In this document: piece after piece, positions 25,644 to 38,069 of the stretch
Numbering within the stretch: the first letter of the stretch is position 1
Layout: each line of letters begins with the position of its first letter
NCBI GenBank assembly: GCA_026874595.1
Contig: JAPPUL010000089.1
Span: 647,001-711,000 of the forward strand
Origin: Sipunculus nudus
Lineage: Eukaryota; Annelida; Sipuncula; Golfingiida; Sipunculidae
Reading direction: 5' to 3'
DNA length: 64,000 nucleotides
Position numbers and translations under genes: made by a program
The notes under the pieces: model-generated
Databases searched by the model: none
What the model saw: the letters and a program-made list of their open reading frames with translations, nothing else
Told to the model about the DNA's origin: nothing

Positions 25644-26204
25644 TCAACGTAAAGAATTTAGATAGGCTACTATGTCTACTATATCCTGCTCGTTTAATAC
25701 TTTTGTCTCCAACGACGGCGGCATTACTGTCGACTTCTGAAACGCTCGCCTATCTGCTATCACTTGATATAGCCATTCGTCTGTCTTTTTCTTACTCTTG
25801 CCTAGCTTACTACGATAACGCTTTAGCGACACCCCTATATCCCCACATCCCGCTGAATCATCTGTACAATGACAAGCTGCACAGTTACCTGTATTGGTAT
25901 TAGAAAATATCTTCCTTCCTTTCTCTACATCTCCTTTTAAATTTGATGGGTATTTATGCTTTTTTGGCTTAGAGTTTAAATCTGTAAATATTTTCGCGGG
26001 ATCATATTCCCCCCCTGTCTTATAATCTACCAAAGTCTTTTGCTTTGGTACAACAGTAGATACTAATTTCGTTTCTGCCGCTTTTGCCTCGGAAGACTCT
26101 TCTTTTTTCTCTTGCGTCCCTTGCCCACCACCACATCCGCTAAGTGGCATCAGCATAACTATCAGAAACATCCATATTGCTTGCTTTCTTATTTGTAGGT
26201 ACAT
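25644..26204 (-). CDS. soxX: Monoheme cytochrome SoxX, lipoprotein form
   Basis: SoxX is the electron-accepting partner of SoxA. The 186-residue protein has a signal ending in LSGC (Cys24), which suggests a lipoprotein, and a long Lys/Glu/Ala/Ser linker. The SoxX cytochrome domain contains heme motif CAACH (Cys108-His112) and the likely Met ligand in STVMPPSL (Met161). It is the first gene of the sox operon, so its promoter should lie in the 236-base divergent gap before the TPR gene. Confidence 0.92.
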   Translation of the reverse strand: MYLQIRKQAIWMFLIVMLMPLSGCGGGQGTQEKKEESSEAKAAETKLVSTVVPKQKTLVDYKTGGEYDPAKIFTDLNSKPKKHKYPSNLKGDVEKGRKIFSNTNTGNCAACHCTDDSAGCGDIGVSLKRYRSKLGKSKKKTDEWLYQVIADRRAFQKSTVMPPSLETKVLNEQDIVDIVAYLNSLR

Positions 26205-26440
26205 ACTTCTCCCTTCCTTATAAATAATAGTGTCTTTTTTTATTTTTGTGTTTTTTTAAAACCTAATTTAAAGCCTTCTTCTTATTATCTTATCCTAAGA
26301 TTATCTTATTAGCACCATGCTCCTTATAGCTCATTGTATATTCTAAATATACTATTTATTTTTCTAAATGCAACTAAATTTAATTTATTAGCGTATTTTA
26401 TCTAGCCTCATAACCTTTTTTTTATTATCGTTTCTATGTT

Positions 26441-27346
26441 GTGTGGCTGTATATCCTGACCTTTTATTTAATAGTAATATCTGCTACCTCTTTTTCTAAA
26501 GATGCACAAAAACAAAATATTCCACCAAATAAAATTATTGTAAAGGCTTTTCAAAAAGAAAATCTACATAATTTAAAGCCTATTAGCAATAACAAAAATT
26601 ATTCTCCTTTTAACCAAGCTCTGTATTTCTTCCTTCACGGCAAGCTTACTAAAAGTTATAACCTTTTCAACAAAGCTTTATTCTATAAAAATAACTTTGA
26701 GCCAAAGGCTTTATTCTTTATGGCTAAAATCCTTATCTTACAAAAAAAATTCTCACAGGCTAAAAATCTTATTTCTGCTCATATTAAAAAACTTAAAAGA
26801 CATCCTTACTTCCTAAAGCTTATTTTTCTTATTGCCAAAACCAGATTTTACCAAAAGGATTATAAAAAAACTATTTCAATCCTAAAGCATATTGAGAAAA
26901 AACAATTACCACAAAATATTCAAATTCTAAATATTATGCCACCCATATATCTTACCCTAGGGCAGTCATACTTTTATCTTAAGGAGTTTGATAAGGCTAA
27001 GTTCTACTTCAACCTAATTATATCTAAATTCCCAAACCTTGTTGAAGCTCTCTTTGCTAAACTGTGGGTTAAGGATTTGAAATCTCATAAAAACCTGGTT
27101 ACTAAAGAAGTCTTCTTCGCTTCATTCCTCATTCAAGCAGGACTTTTTAAGAATTTGGATTATGCCACCAGTAGAAAGAACTTTATTCAAACCCTAAACT
27201 TTACTCCACGCATTATATCACAATTTGAAAAGGGAGCTAAAGTTTATAAAGTCATTATCCCTGTTGGCTCCAAAGAAAAGGCTAACCCAATCATGAGCGT
27301 GCTTAAGTTAAATAACATCTCTTCTTTCCTTATTAGGAATTTTTAA
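26441..27346 (+). CDS. Exported TPR protein with C-terminal SPOR-like domain
   Basis: This 301-residue protein starts with a GTG and a signal peptide (about 1-18). It contains several degenerate TPR units (ALYFFLHGKLTKSYNLFNKAL, YLKEFDKAKFYFNLIISKFP) and ends in a stretch resembling a SPOR domain (VYKVIIPVGSKEKANPIMSVLKL). SPOR domains bind denuded peptidoglycan at division sites, so an envelope role is likely. No Shine-Dalgarno sequence precedes the start, so the first residues are uncertain. It is divergent from soxX and precedes mutS. Confidence 0.65.
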   Translation: MWLYILTFYLIVISATSFSKDAQKQNIPPNKIIVKAFQKENLHNLKPISNNKNYSPFNQALYFFLHGKLTKSYNLFNKALFYKNNFEPKALFFMAKILILQKKFSQAKNLISAHIKKLKRHPYFLKLIFLIAKTRFYQKDYKKTISILKHIEKKQLPQNIQILNIMPPIYLTLGQSYFYLKEFDKAKFYFNLIISKFPNLVEALFAKLWVKDLKSHKNLVTKEVFFASFLIQAGLFKNLDYATSRKNFIQTLNFTPRIISQFEKGAKVYKVIIPVGSKEKANPIMSVLKLNNISSFLIRNF

Positions 27347-27435
27347 AACAATAATTAAAACAATAATTATTCTCATTTTAAAAAGTTATCTTTAAATTTA
27401 TAAGATACTTTAAAATAACCTATGGAGATTCTCTC

Positions 27436-31109
<3,674 letters not shown>

Positions 31110-31234
31110 TTAGCATTCTATATTTAGATAATCCTTTACTTAAAGTTAAATAAAATAAATTTATTTTCTAAAGCAAGCTTTATTTTACATCTAAAATACC
31201 AAAATATGTCTCTTAATACAAAACAAAAAGCTTT

Positions 31235-31756
31235 CTAGAAAATCCTTCTTAAATATATCTTATTTTTTAATAAATAAGGAATTGATACAAAAATAAAACC
31301 CAACCATAAAACATGTGGCAAAAGCTCCTTTATATATATTAAATTTAATATATATTTATATTCTTCTTGGCTCCATTTCTCTTTTAAGACGCCTAATAAT
31401 ACTAGTTTGTACCAAATTAAGACAAAGGTAAGAATAATCCCTAGAAGAATTATATAGCTTAATATAATCTGTAGAACATGAATAAACTCATTTTTTGTTA
31501 TGTGTAGTTTTATGTATAGCAGTTGTAAAAATAAAAACTTTACATAGAAAAAAGATTCAAATATTAAAACGCTCATATTTAAATTCTTATAGAGTAATAG
31601 AAGGCTTGTTTCTATTAGTAAATATATATATAGTAAGATTAAAAGCCCTTTAATAAACTCTTTAGAACCACTATCCCATTCAAATTCTCGAAAATACAAT
31701 ACTGCCTTCATAAGCAATATCCCACCGAGTGGCAATAACGGTATACTTAAATTCAT
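31235..31756 (-). CDS. Polytopic membrane protein of unknown function, start uncertain
   Basis: This 173-residue protein has about five hydrophobic helices, and I recognise no family. The same frame stays open upstream of the first ATG to about 31909 and encodes a plausible membrane-protein-like stretch (VIPQIKFFFEVGQLLNPLDG). No ATG, GTG or TTG lies at a good position there, and no Shine-Dalgarno sequence precedes the ATG at 31756. It may be a 5'-truncated gene or use an unusual start. A stretch of ten A residues near 31850 is a possible frameshift site. Confidence 0.45.
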   Translation of the reverse strand: MNLSIPLLPLGGILLMKAVLYFREFEWDSGSKEFIKGLLILLYIYLLIETSLLLLYKNLNMSVLIFESFFYVKFLFLQLLYIKLHITKNEFIHVLQIILSYIILLGIILTFVLIWYKLVLLGVLKEKWSQEEYKYILNLIYIKELLPHVLWLGFIFVSIPYLLKNKIYLRRIF

Positions 31757-31995
31757 TATTTCAAATGATACATATACAAAACCATCCAGAGGATTTAATA
31801 ATTGTCCTACTTCAAAAAAGAACTTTATTTGGGGAATTACTTTAATTATAAAAAAAAAACATTTGATATAAGCAAGTAAAGAATTATATGATACCTTAGA
31901 ACAGCATCTTTATTAATATTCATTATTCTCACAAATTATTATGATTTATTTTCTCGTAATTTATCTTCTCGTATATGACATATTTAAAGGCAATG

Positions 31996-33435
31996 TTATA
32001 CAGTTATTGAAACAGCCATAAGTTCCTCTTTCAATGGGTTTTCTTTAAGTATCTTAATAACTTCCTCTTCTATAAAGTTATCAACCTGCTCACTACTTAA
32101 TCCTATAAGCTTATTAGGATCTAAAAAGGATTTTATCTCATCTTTAGAAAGAGGTATTTTTTTACTATCAGAAAGTAATTGTACAAACGGATTAGCCTCA
32201 CCTCTTTCCTTTACTGTCTTTGCCGAGTGTATAGCTATACTTCTTATTTCCTCATGTATTTGCTGTCTATCACATCCCCTATTTACTGCCTCAACAATTA
32301 TATCTTCTGTCACCATAAATGGCAACTCCTCATAAAGCCGCCGCTTTATAACCGCTTCATTCACATTAAGTCCTACAATAATATCTATATAAAGCATTAA
32401 AACTGCATCAATAGCTAAAAATGCTTCTGGTATGCTAAGCCGCTTATTTGCACTGTCATCCAATGTCCTCTCAAACCATTGCAACGATGCTGTCATAGAT
32501 GTATTTTGTAATAGGTTTAAAACATAACGAGAAAGACTTGCTATACGCTCACTCCTCATAGGATTTCTCTTATACGGCATTGCTGAAGAGCCAACTTGTT
32601 CTGACTCAAATGGTTCCTCAAGCTCACCAAGATGCTGTAATAAGCGCATGTCGTTACTAAACTTATGTGCTGATTGTGCTATCCCGCTTAGTGTACTAAG
32701 TACAAAATAATCCCACTTGCGACTGTATGTTTGACCCGTTACAATTGCCTTCTTATCAAAACCCATAACCTTTGTTATCGCCTCATCAAGCTTTTGCACT
32801 TTGTTCTTATCATTATTAAATAGCTTAAGAAAAGAGTTTTGACTACCACTTGTACCTTTTGCTCCCCTGAAAGGAAGCTCTTTAAGTATATATTCAAGAT
32901 GTTTAAAATCGTATATTATATCCTGTAACCAAAGGCTTGCTCTTTTGCCGACTGTTGTTGGTTGTGCTGTTTGGAAATGTGTATATCCAAGCGTTGCAAG
33001 ACTTTTATATTTAAGACTAAAATCCTTTAAAACAGATATTAGTACTAAAAGTCTGTCTTTTACTAAATGCAACGCCTCCTTCATCTGAATAATATCGCTA
33101 TTATCCATGACATAAGCACTTGTTGCCCCAAGATGTATTATCCCTTTCGCCTTCTGGCATTGCTTACCATAGGCATGTATATGACCCATAACCTCATGTC
33201 TTGTCTTCTTTTCATAGTAGAGGGCCACTTCATAATTTATATTATCTTGATTTTTTTCAAGCTCTTTAATTTGTTCTTCTTTTATTGGAACCCCAAGCCT
33301 CTTCTCCTCTTTGGCAAGCACCACCCAAAGGCGTCTCCAGATCCTATATCTTTTCTCAGCGGAGAATATATAGGACATTATATCTGAGGAATATCTTGTT
33401 ATTAACGGGTTTTGATATGTTTTCGTGTAATCCAT
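31996..33435 (-). CDS. purB: Adenylosuccinate lyase
   Basis: PurB cleaves SAICAR and adenylosuccinate in purine synthesis. The 479-residue protein carries the fumarase/ASL-superfamily signature SSAMPYKRNPMRSE and the substrate motif GATSAYVMDN. The early motif SRYSSDIM-like TRYSSDIMSYIFS resembles the longer animal/spirochaete-type PurB more than the short B. subtilis form. It follows the small cysteine protein (33471-33794) by 35 bases on the same strand, and the two probably form an operon. Confidence 0.93.
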   Translation of the reverse strand: MDYTKTYQNPLITRYSSDIMSYIFSAEKRYRIWRRLWVVLAKEEKRLGVPIKEEQIKELEKNQDNINYEVALYYEKKTRHEVMGHIHAYGKQCQKAKGIIHLGATSAYVMDNSDIIQMKEALHLVKDRLLVLISVLKDFSLKYKSLATLGYTHFQTAQPTTVGKRASLWLQDIIYDFKHLEYILKELPFRGAKGTSGSQNSFLKLFNNDKNKVQKLDEAITKVMGFDKKAIVTGQTYSRKWDYFVLSTLSGIAQSAHKFSNDMRLLQHLGELEEPFESEQVGSSAMPYKRNPMRSERIASLSRYVLNLLQNTSMTASLQWFERTLDDSANKRLSIPEAFLAIDAVLMLYIDIIVGLNVNEAVIKRRLYEELPFMVTEDIIVEAVNRGCDRQQIHEEIRSIAIHSAKTVKERGEANPFVQLLSDSKKIPLSKDEIKSFLDPNKLIGLSSEQVDNFIEEEVIKILKENPLKEELMAVSITV

Positions 33436-33470
33436 AAAAAAAGATGTGTAGCTTTACTACTATCTCTTAT

Positions 33471-33794
33471 TTAGTAGTAAATTTCATCTTTAATAGGTAA
33501 ACTCTTTCTAAGGTCTTTTAGGTAGCTTTTAAGCTCGCCCATAGCCTCATAATGATCGCATTCTTCTACTGTTCGTCTTGCAACTGTAAAAAATTTATAA
33601 AGCTTCTCCTCGCCCAGTTTCTTTTTCCATTGCTTTGACAAACACTTAACTCTTAATCTATATTGACTATCCTTCCCAACCGGAACTTTCACTAATACAC
33701 AGTGCATACAGTTTGCACAAAATATAACTTTACTATCACGCGTTGTGCGCTTATCGACCGCCACCGACATTCTAGACTCATTCTCTGTACTCAT
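33471..33794 (-). CDS. Conserved small protein with CxxC motif, upstream of purB
   Basis: This 107-residue cytoplasmic protein has ANCMHCVLVKVP (a CxxC pair), a further pair of cysteines (RVKCLSKQWKKKLGEEK and EECDHYEAMGE) and the basic segment YKFFTVARRT. The spaced cysteines suggest metal binding. I recall similar short proteins among conserved spirochaete hypotheticals, but I cannot confirm it here. It is co-oriented with purB. Confidence 0.65.
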   Translation of the reverse strand: MSTENESRMSVAVDKRTTRDSKVIFCANCMHCVLVKVPVGKDSQYRLRVKCLSKQWKKKLGEEKLYKFFTVARRTVEECDHYEAMGELKSYLKDLRKSLPIKDEIYY

Positions 33795-34328
33795 AATTGA
33801 TATCTCCTTATCTTTAAAACAATACTACTATAATAAAAGCTATTCTCTTCCTTGTAACACATATATTAACATAACCTCACAAACAATTAAGTAGATAAAG
33901 TTTATAAGATATGCTAACTTTTAAGTATTAACTTACCACAATCTCATTAATACTATAGTATCAATCCTACAAAGTCAAGAAAAACTTTTTAATTTAATAG
34001 CCCTTCTATATACGTTTATAAGCATATTACTAATCAAATGTATATATTATATATCTTTATTATTCGAGTAAAAGACCTGAAAACAAAAGAGTATTTTATT
34101 TGCTTTAAAGATGCATACTACATGCTTTGTAAATATAATTAAAACATAAGCTACTTCCAGAATCATGTATTTTGTTAAATGAAGTTTACATTGCAAAGTG
34201 TTTCAAACCTAAGAAATTATATAAAACCCCTTGACTTTAAAGATATGATTATGGTAATTTGTAATGCTAATATATGTTTTGTTTGTTATCTTAAGTGTTG
34301 TCTACATAAGGTAATATTCTTTATTTAC
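33795..34328. other. AT-rich intergenic region before tRNA-Ala
   Basis: No protein gene is supported in this 534-base gap. An 83-codon frame (34179-34430) runs through the tRNA and is rejected. The only signals I see are the possible tRNA promoter at 34231-34260 and the likely promoter zone of the minus-strand purB operon near 33800-33960. Confidence 0.7.
34231..34260 (+). promoter_or_regulatory. Possible sigma-70 promoter of tRNA-Ala
   Basis: TTGACT (34231-34236) is followed after 18 bases by TAATTT (34255-34260). The tRNA begins about 60 bases further on. The -35 is strong and the -10 is weak. Confidence 0.35.
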
Positions 34329-34402
34329 GGGGGCGTAGCTCAGTCTGGTAGAGCGTTTGAATGGCATTCAAAAAGTCGGGGGTTCAATTCCCCTCGTCTC
34401 CA
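34329..34402 (+). tRNA. tRNA-Ala (anticodon GGC)
   Basis: A complete cloverleaf can be folded by eye. The acceptor stem is GGGGGCG with CGTCTCC, the D stem GCTC/GAGC, the anticodon stem TTTGA/TCAAA with loop ATGGCAT, and the T stem GGGGG/CCCCT. The anticodon GGC is at 34363-34365. The third acceptor pair is G-U (34331 with 34399), the alanine identity element. The discriminator is A and no CCA is encoded. Confidence 0.96.
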
Positions 34403-34422
34403 GGAATTTAAGGGTTGGCTTT

Positions 34423-35973
34423 ATGGATAATATAGAAAACACGCAAAACATGCAAGATAATAGTAGTGCACACTCCCAGCAAAAAAAACAAACTCTAATG
34501 TTCAAAAAGGAAGGCGCAAGTGTAAATAAAAAAGCGTTCCTTAAAGACTTACTTAAAGATTGTCCAGATAACATTAAAAACGAACTTATTAATGCCAAGA
34601 AAAGACTTGATGATGATAATAATACCTCAAACAAAATAAAGCTTAGTGATACATATATTGCTCTGCAAAAATACATACTAGCCTCAACAATTAACTCCAA
34701 ACTCCGTTATTCACAATTGTTATGTATTCGATTCAACTTGCTTGACCTTGATTATATCTCAGACAGACAGTTTGAAATAATAAAGGCAATGACAACGCTA
34801 TCAAAAGAGATAAAGCATAATTCTTATGATATAGAAAGTATTTTTTATATTGACGAGTGGTTTAATGCTGTTAAGTCAAGTAAAATTAAAAATAGCATTA
34901 CAGACGAAGTTTACAAAGAACGTATAAGCTCACCAGATGTAATTAATTCTAAAATAGATGATAAAATGGATAAAAAGGAGTCAGAACTTGCATTTATAGG
35001 CAAAGCTATTACCGATATAGAGAAGGAGGAAAACACTTTACAAGATTTAATAAAGACATTAATACATGCAAAGTCCGACAAAGCCCATCCAAATACAAAA
35101 TCTAATTTATTAAAAACATATGCAACAGATCGTAAAAAAGAAGTTATTAGCATACTAAGGAGTTGCAAAAAGCTTATTCGTAAAGATAATGAACTTAAAA
35201 AGTCATATAAAATATTTACAAGGCTTGAGGAGGAATTATCAGAACTTAAAGATTTAAAGCTTAATGACGGAAAACCTGTAAAAACGAAGATAAGTATGTT
35301 AAAACAAGAGTATGTGACGACTAAAAAGATGATAAAGCTGTGTGTAGGAGTTCAAGGCAATCGTTTTCCTATCTTGATGAATAAATATTTTAGTGAAGAT
35401 ATAAGAAACTGTGCAACAAAGGAAAACATACTAAAGCTAATAGAGGCCTTTGAAAATATAGATTATACGGTCTTTGCAAGGAGATACCGAGGAATGACAA
35501 ACCGAGTATTTCCCCATATAATATTACTCCCTTGCTATGGGACAAAGGCAATCTGTTGGGAGGCAGTACCAAGAAATAATAGAGCAATTGGCCAAAGTAC
35601 GCTAGCAGTACCAATGTTTCCAAAAAGCCTTGAGATAGCACTACTAAGTGGACTTGCAGATCTTAGATGGGAGAGTGAAAAACAGCATGCAGGACAACAT
35701 TGGATGAGTGAAGGACTTACGGGACATTATTATACTTACTTTTTAAGTACCAAAGTAAAAGCTAATGTAAAAGATTATTTTATAGCAGATTATATCACCT
35801 GGATGATGTACGAAAGCAACGGCAGGCTTAAATTAAACAAGGGTGTACGTGATATTTTTTGGTTTTTTATACCATTTAATGAAAAAATAAAAGAAGAGTT
35901 ATGCGAGAAAAGTTATGTTTATTCAGAACTCTACATAAAGGAAAAGATAAAAGAACAATCTCGCAATGTATAA
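34423..35973 (+). CDS. Conserved protein of unknown function, coiled-coil N-terminal half
   Basis: The 516-residue protein begins at the ATG at 34423, just after the tRNA. A longer frame that starts inside the tRNA is not credible. The N-terminal half is helical and charged with likely coiled coil (DIEKEENTLQDLIKTLI, KIFTRLEEELSELK). The C-terminal part has FPHIILLPCYGTKAICWEAVPRN and a segment LRWESEKQHAGQHWMSEG, followed by aromatic-rich helices. No catalytic motif is recognised. The C-terminal pattern resembles a conserved spirochaete hypothetical family I recall, unconfirmed. The stop overlaps the start of the next gene. Confidence 0.7.
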   Translation: MDNIENTQNMQDNSSAHSQQKKQTLMFKKEGASVNKKAFLKDLLKDCPDNIKNELINAKKRLDDDNNTSNKIKLSDTYIALQKYILASTINSKLRYSQLLCIRFNLLDLDYISDRQFEIIKAMTTLSKEIKHNSYDIESIFYIDEWFNAVKSSKIKNSITDEVYKERISSPDVINSKIDDKMDKKESELAFIGKAITDIEKEENTLQDLIKTLIHAKSDKAHPNTKSNLLKTYATDRKKEVISILRSCKKLIRKDNELKKSYKIFTRLEEELSELKDLKLNDGKPVKTKISMLKQEYVTTKKMIKLCVGVQGNRFPILMNKYFSEDIRNCATKENILKLIEAFENIDYTVFARRYRGMTNRVFPHIILLPCYGTKAICWEAVPRNNRAIGQSTLAVPMFPKSLEIALLSGLADLRWESEKQHAGQHWMSEGLTGHYYTYFLSTKVKANVKDYFIADYITWMMYESNGRLKLNKGVRDIFWFFIPFNEKIKEELCEKSYVYSELYIKEKIKEQSRNV

Positions 35974-36742
35974 AAGTAAATACAAAACAGACTTATTGTT
36001 GTTATTTGTGTTTTTAATATTAGTATTAACAGGCTGCACCGCCCAAAAGACTATTAAAATCTCCTATCTAAAGGATTATCCTCTAAATCTCAAATCCATA
36101 ATATCAAATAATGCAAAAGTTCCATCATTTAGTTCAGACTTTACAATAAGTATAAATAATACGAGTTTTGACGGAAAAATAGTTTTTGACAAGGAAAAGG
36201 ATTACCTAACTTTTAGACTTAATGATGTTTTAACAGATGATATTGTACTTGATGTAGAAGTTTTATCACAACATGTTTTTGCAAAGATATATAAAGACGG
36301 GATTTTAGATAGAAAGATAAGCAGAGCAAAAGAAGATATAAATTTAAAAGATTATTTTGAAGGTATTAATATAAGTTTTAATAGGCTTTTAAAATTCCTT
36401 ACAATGCAGGTTGAAATACTTGATGATGCAAAAGATATAGTAGAACAAGATAGAGCTGATTTAGACAAAGTATTTTATAAATTGAGCAAAGAAGATGGAT
36501 ATATAAAACAGTTAATTGCTTTAGATAGGAGCAGTAAAAGGCTTAAAGAGCTAATATATTATAGGAATGGTAAGCGAGAATATTTTGTAAAGTATAAGAA
36601 ATATATAAAGCATGAGAAGTTTGTTTACCCTGTTAAGGTATCTTTCTATCATGTTGCAAGAGAGTTAGACATTCTTATATATTTTAGCAATACAGTATTC
36701 CCCAAAAAAGCCAATGCAAATAATGACAAAACAAAAGCTTAG
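35966..36742 (+). CDS. Lipoprotein of unknown function
   Basis: This 258-residue protein has an N-terminal signal ending in LVLTGC (Cys23-24 region), a standard lipobox. The mature part is beta-rich (SSDFTISINNTSFDGKIVFDKE...LTFRLNDV), which could be a LolA/LolB-like half-barrel for lipoprotein carriage, but no motif proves this. Its start overlaps the stop of the preceding gene by 8 bases. Its end overlaps the cyclo-ligase gene by 20 bases, so the three genes are co-translated. Confidence 0.65.
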   Translation: MYKSKYKTDLLLLFVFLILVLTGCTAQKTIKISYLKDYPLNLKSIISNNAKVPSFSSDFTISINNTSFDGKIVFDKEKDYLTFRLNDVLTDDIVLDVEVLSQHVFAKIYKDGILDRKISRAKEDINLKDYFEGINISFNRLLKFLTMQVEILDDAKDIVEQDRADLDKVFYKLSKEDGYIKQLIALDRSSKRLKELIYYRNGKREYFVKYKKYIKHEKFVYPVKVSFYHVARELDILIYFSNTVFPKKANANNDKTKA

Positions 36743-37364
36743 AAATGGTTGTCTTTTGAAAAGAAAGAGCTTAAAAGAAGAAGAGATAATCATAAAAAGC
36801 GCTTTTGTACACGAGAACGTACTCTCTTTATTATATGAATTAATAAATATAAAAGCTAAAGCTAAAAACAACGAAGAAAATATAATTGAAGAAAGTATAA
36901 TTATAGCTTCCTACGCCTACAAAGCTAGTGAGGTACGGACAAAGTTATTAAATAAATCACTTACAAGAAATTGCACTATAGATGAAGTAGTAATCAAATT
37001 GGCATTACCCAAAGTGGATATAAAAAGAGGTCTTATTTTTTATAAAATAGATGATTATGATAAAGACCTTGAGCGTGGCAGCTATGGAATACTTGAGCCT
37101 AAACTTGGCAAAACATTAGTTTCATCAAAAGAGATTAAGATTGCGCTTATACCATGTGTAGGGGTTGATTTAGATGGGAATAGACTCGGTTATGGGAAAG
37201 GATATTACGACAACTTTCTAAGGCTAAACCCACATATTATAAAAGTAGGTCTTGTATTTAGCTTTCAAATCTTAGATAAGATTCCCAAGGAGCACCACGA
37301 TATTTCAATGGATTATATAATAACAGAAGATAATATCTATAAAGTCAAAAGGAGTATTATTTAA
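36723..37364 (+). CDS. 5-formyltetrahydrofolate cyclo-ligase
   Basis: This enzyme converts 5-formyl-THF to 5,10-methenyl-THF using ATP. The C-terminal signature NRLGYGKGYYDNFL (nucleotide and folate loop) and the N-terminal basic motif KQKLRNGCLLKRKSL are present. The 213-residue form starts at the ATG at 36723, and an ATG at 36714 is the alternative. It overlaps the upstream lipoprotein gene and converges with the beta-barrel gene, sharing 8 bases at the stops. Confidence 0.88.
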   Translation: MTKQKLRNGCLLKRKSLKEEEIIIKSAFVHENVLSLLYELINIKAKAKNNEENIIEESIIIASYAYKASEVRTKLLNKSLTRNCTIDEVVIKLALPKVDIKRGLIFYKIDDYDKDLERGSYGILEPKLGKTLVSSKEIKIALIPCVGVDLDGNRLGYGKGYYDNFLRLNPHIIKVGLVFSFQILDKIPKEHHDISMDYIITEDNIYKVKRSII

Positions 37365-37923
37365 ACTTATAAACAATTCCTGCCATGAAATTTATAGGAA
37401 CTAGAAAGCTATCACCAATAATAAACTCAACACGGGTCAACAAAGGCAAATAAATATTTGCACCCAAGTTTATCTCAATACCAAAATCCATTAAAACCCC
37501 AGGCTCAACACTTTTGTTATCACCAACCCCAATAAGTGCTCCAACCCCAACCCCAAGCCTAAAAAAGTCATTAAAAAAATGAAAATTGGCAATGGCATAA
37601 GTTCCAACATAATTAATATCTCTTTGTTTTGGAGCATCAGATGGATGGGTAATATTATTACCACGAATTAATGCATGCATATAAAATATATCAACTCCAA
37701 CAGAAATATGTTTATGAAACTTATACGAAGCTTGAATATGTCCTCGATAGTTAAGTAGATTGCCATCATCTCCAACATCTACCTTATTACCACCAGTATA
37801 CCCTATACCCCCAAGAATACCCAATTGAAAGAAGCCTTTATAATAAGAGTAGTTTAAAACGGGGATAAATAAAACTATAAGAAAAACCAAGGCAAATACT
37901 ATAAGCCTAATGTTACACTTCAT
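37357..37923 (-). CDS. Small outer-membrane beta-barrel protein (paralog 1)
   Basis: This 188-residue protein has a signal peptide and alternating hydrophobic strands typical of an 8-stranded barrel. It opens with a glycine-rich strand (LGILGGIGYTGG) and ends in VYKFK with a terminal aromatic strand. Two paralogs lie at 43810-44373 and 44585-45148 with the same blueprint (YKFHKHISVGVDIFYMHAL here, YRFSELFSGGVELHYAHAL there). The ATG at 37923 with GGAG 6 bases upstream is the likely start. A porin or adhesin role is possible but unproven. Confidence 0.7.
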   Translation of the reverse strand: MKCNIRLIVFALVFLIVLFIPVLNYSYYKGFFQLGILGGIGYTGGNKVDVGDDGNLLNYRGHIQASYKFHKHISVGVDIFYMHALIRGNNITHPSDAPKQRDINYVGTYAIANFHFFNDFFRLGVGVGALIGVGDNKSVEPGVLMDFGIEINLGANIYLPLLTRVEFIIGDSFLVPINFMAGIVYKFK

Positions 37924-38069
37924 GTAAACTCCATTCTCTATATTCAAATAATCAAAGATAGGGTTATAAGTAAATTAAGTATGTCATATAATCTAATAAA
38001 CCATTCAAACAGCATAAACTTAAAAATCTAATATCTTTTAAAATCGTAACTTCAATATAATACAAAATC

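Noticed and set aside
34357-34422. N-terminal extension of the 516-residue protein
   Set aside because: Its start lies inside the tRNA. The ATG at 34423 is the first one outside it.
34179-34430. 83-codon frame running through tRNA-Ala
   Set aside because: It reads through the complete tRNA and gives the typical mistranslated tRNA peptide (GVAQSGRAF). The downstream gene starts at 34423.
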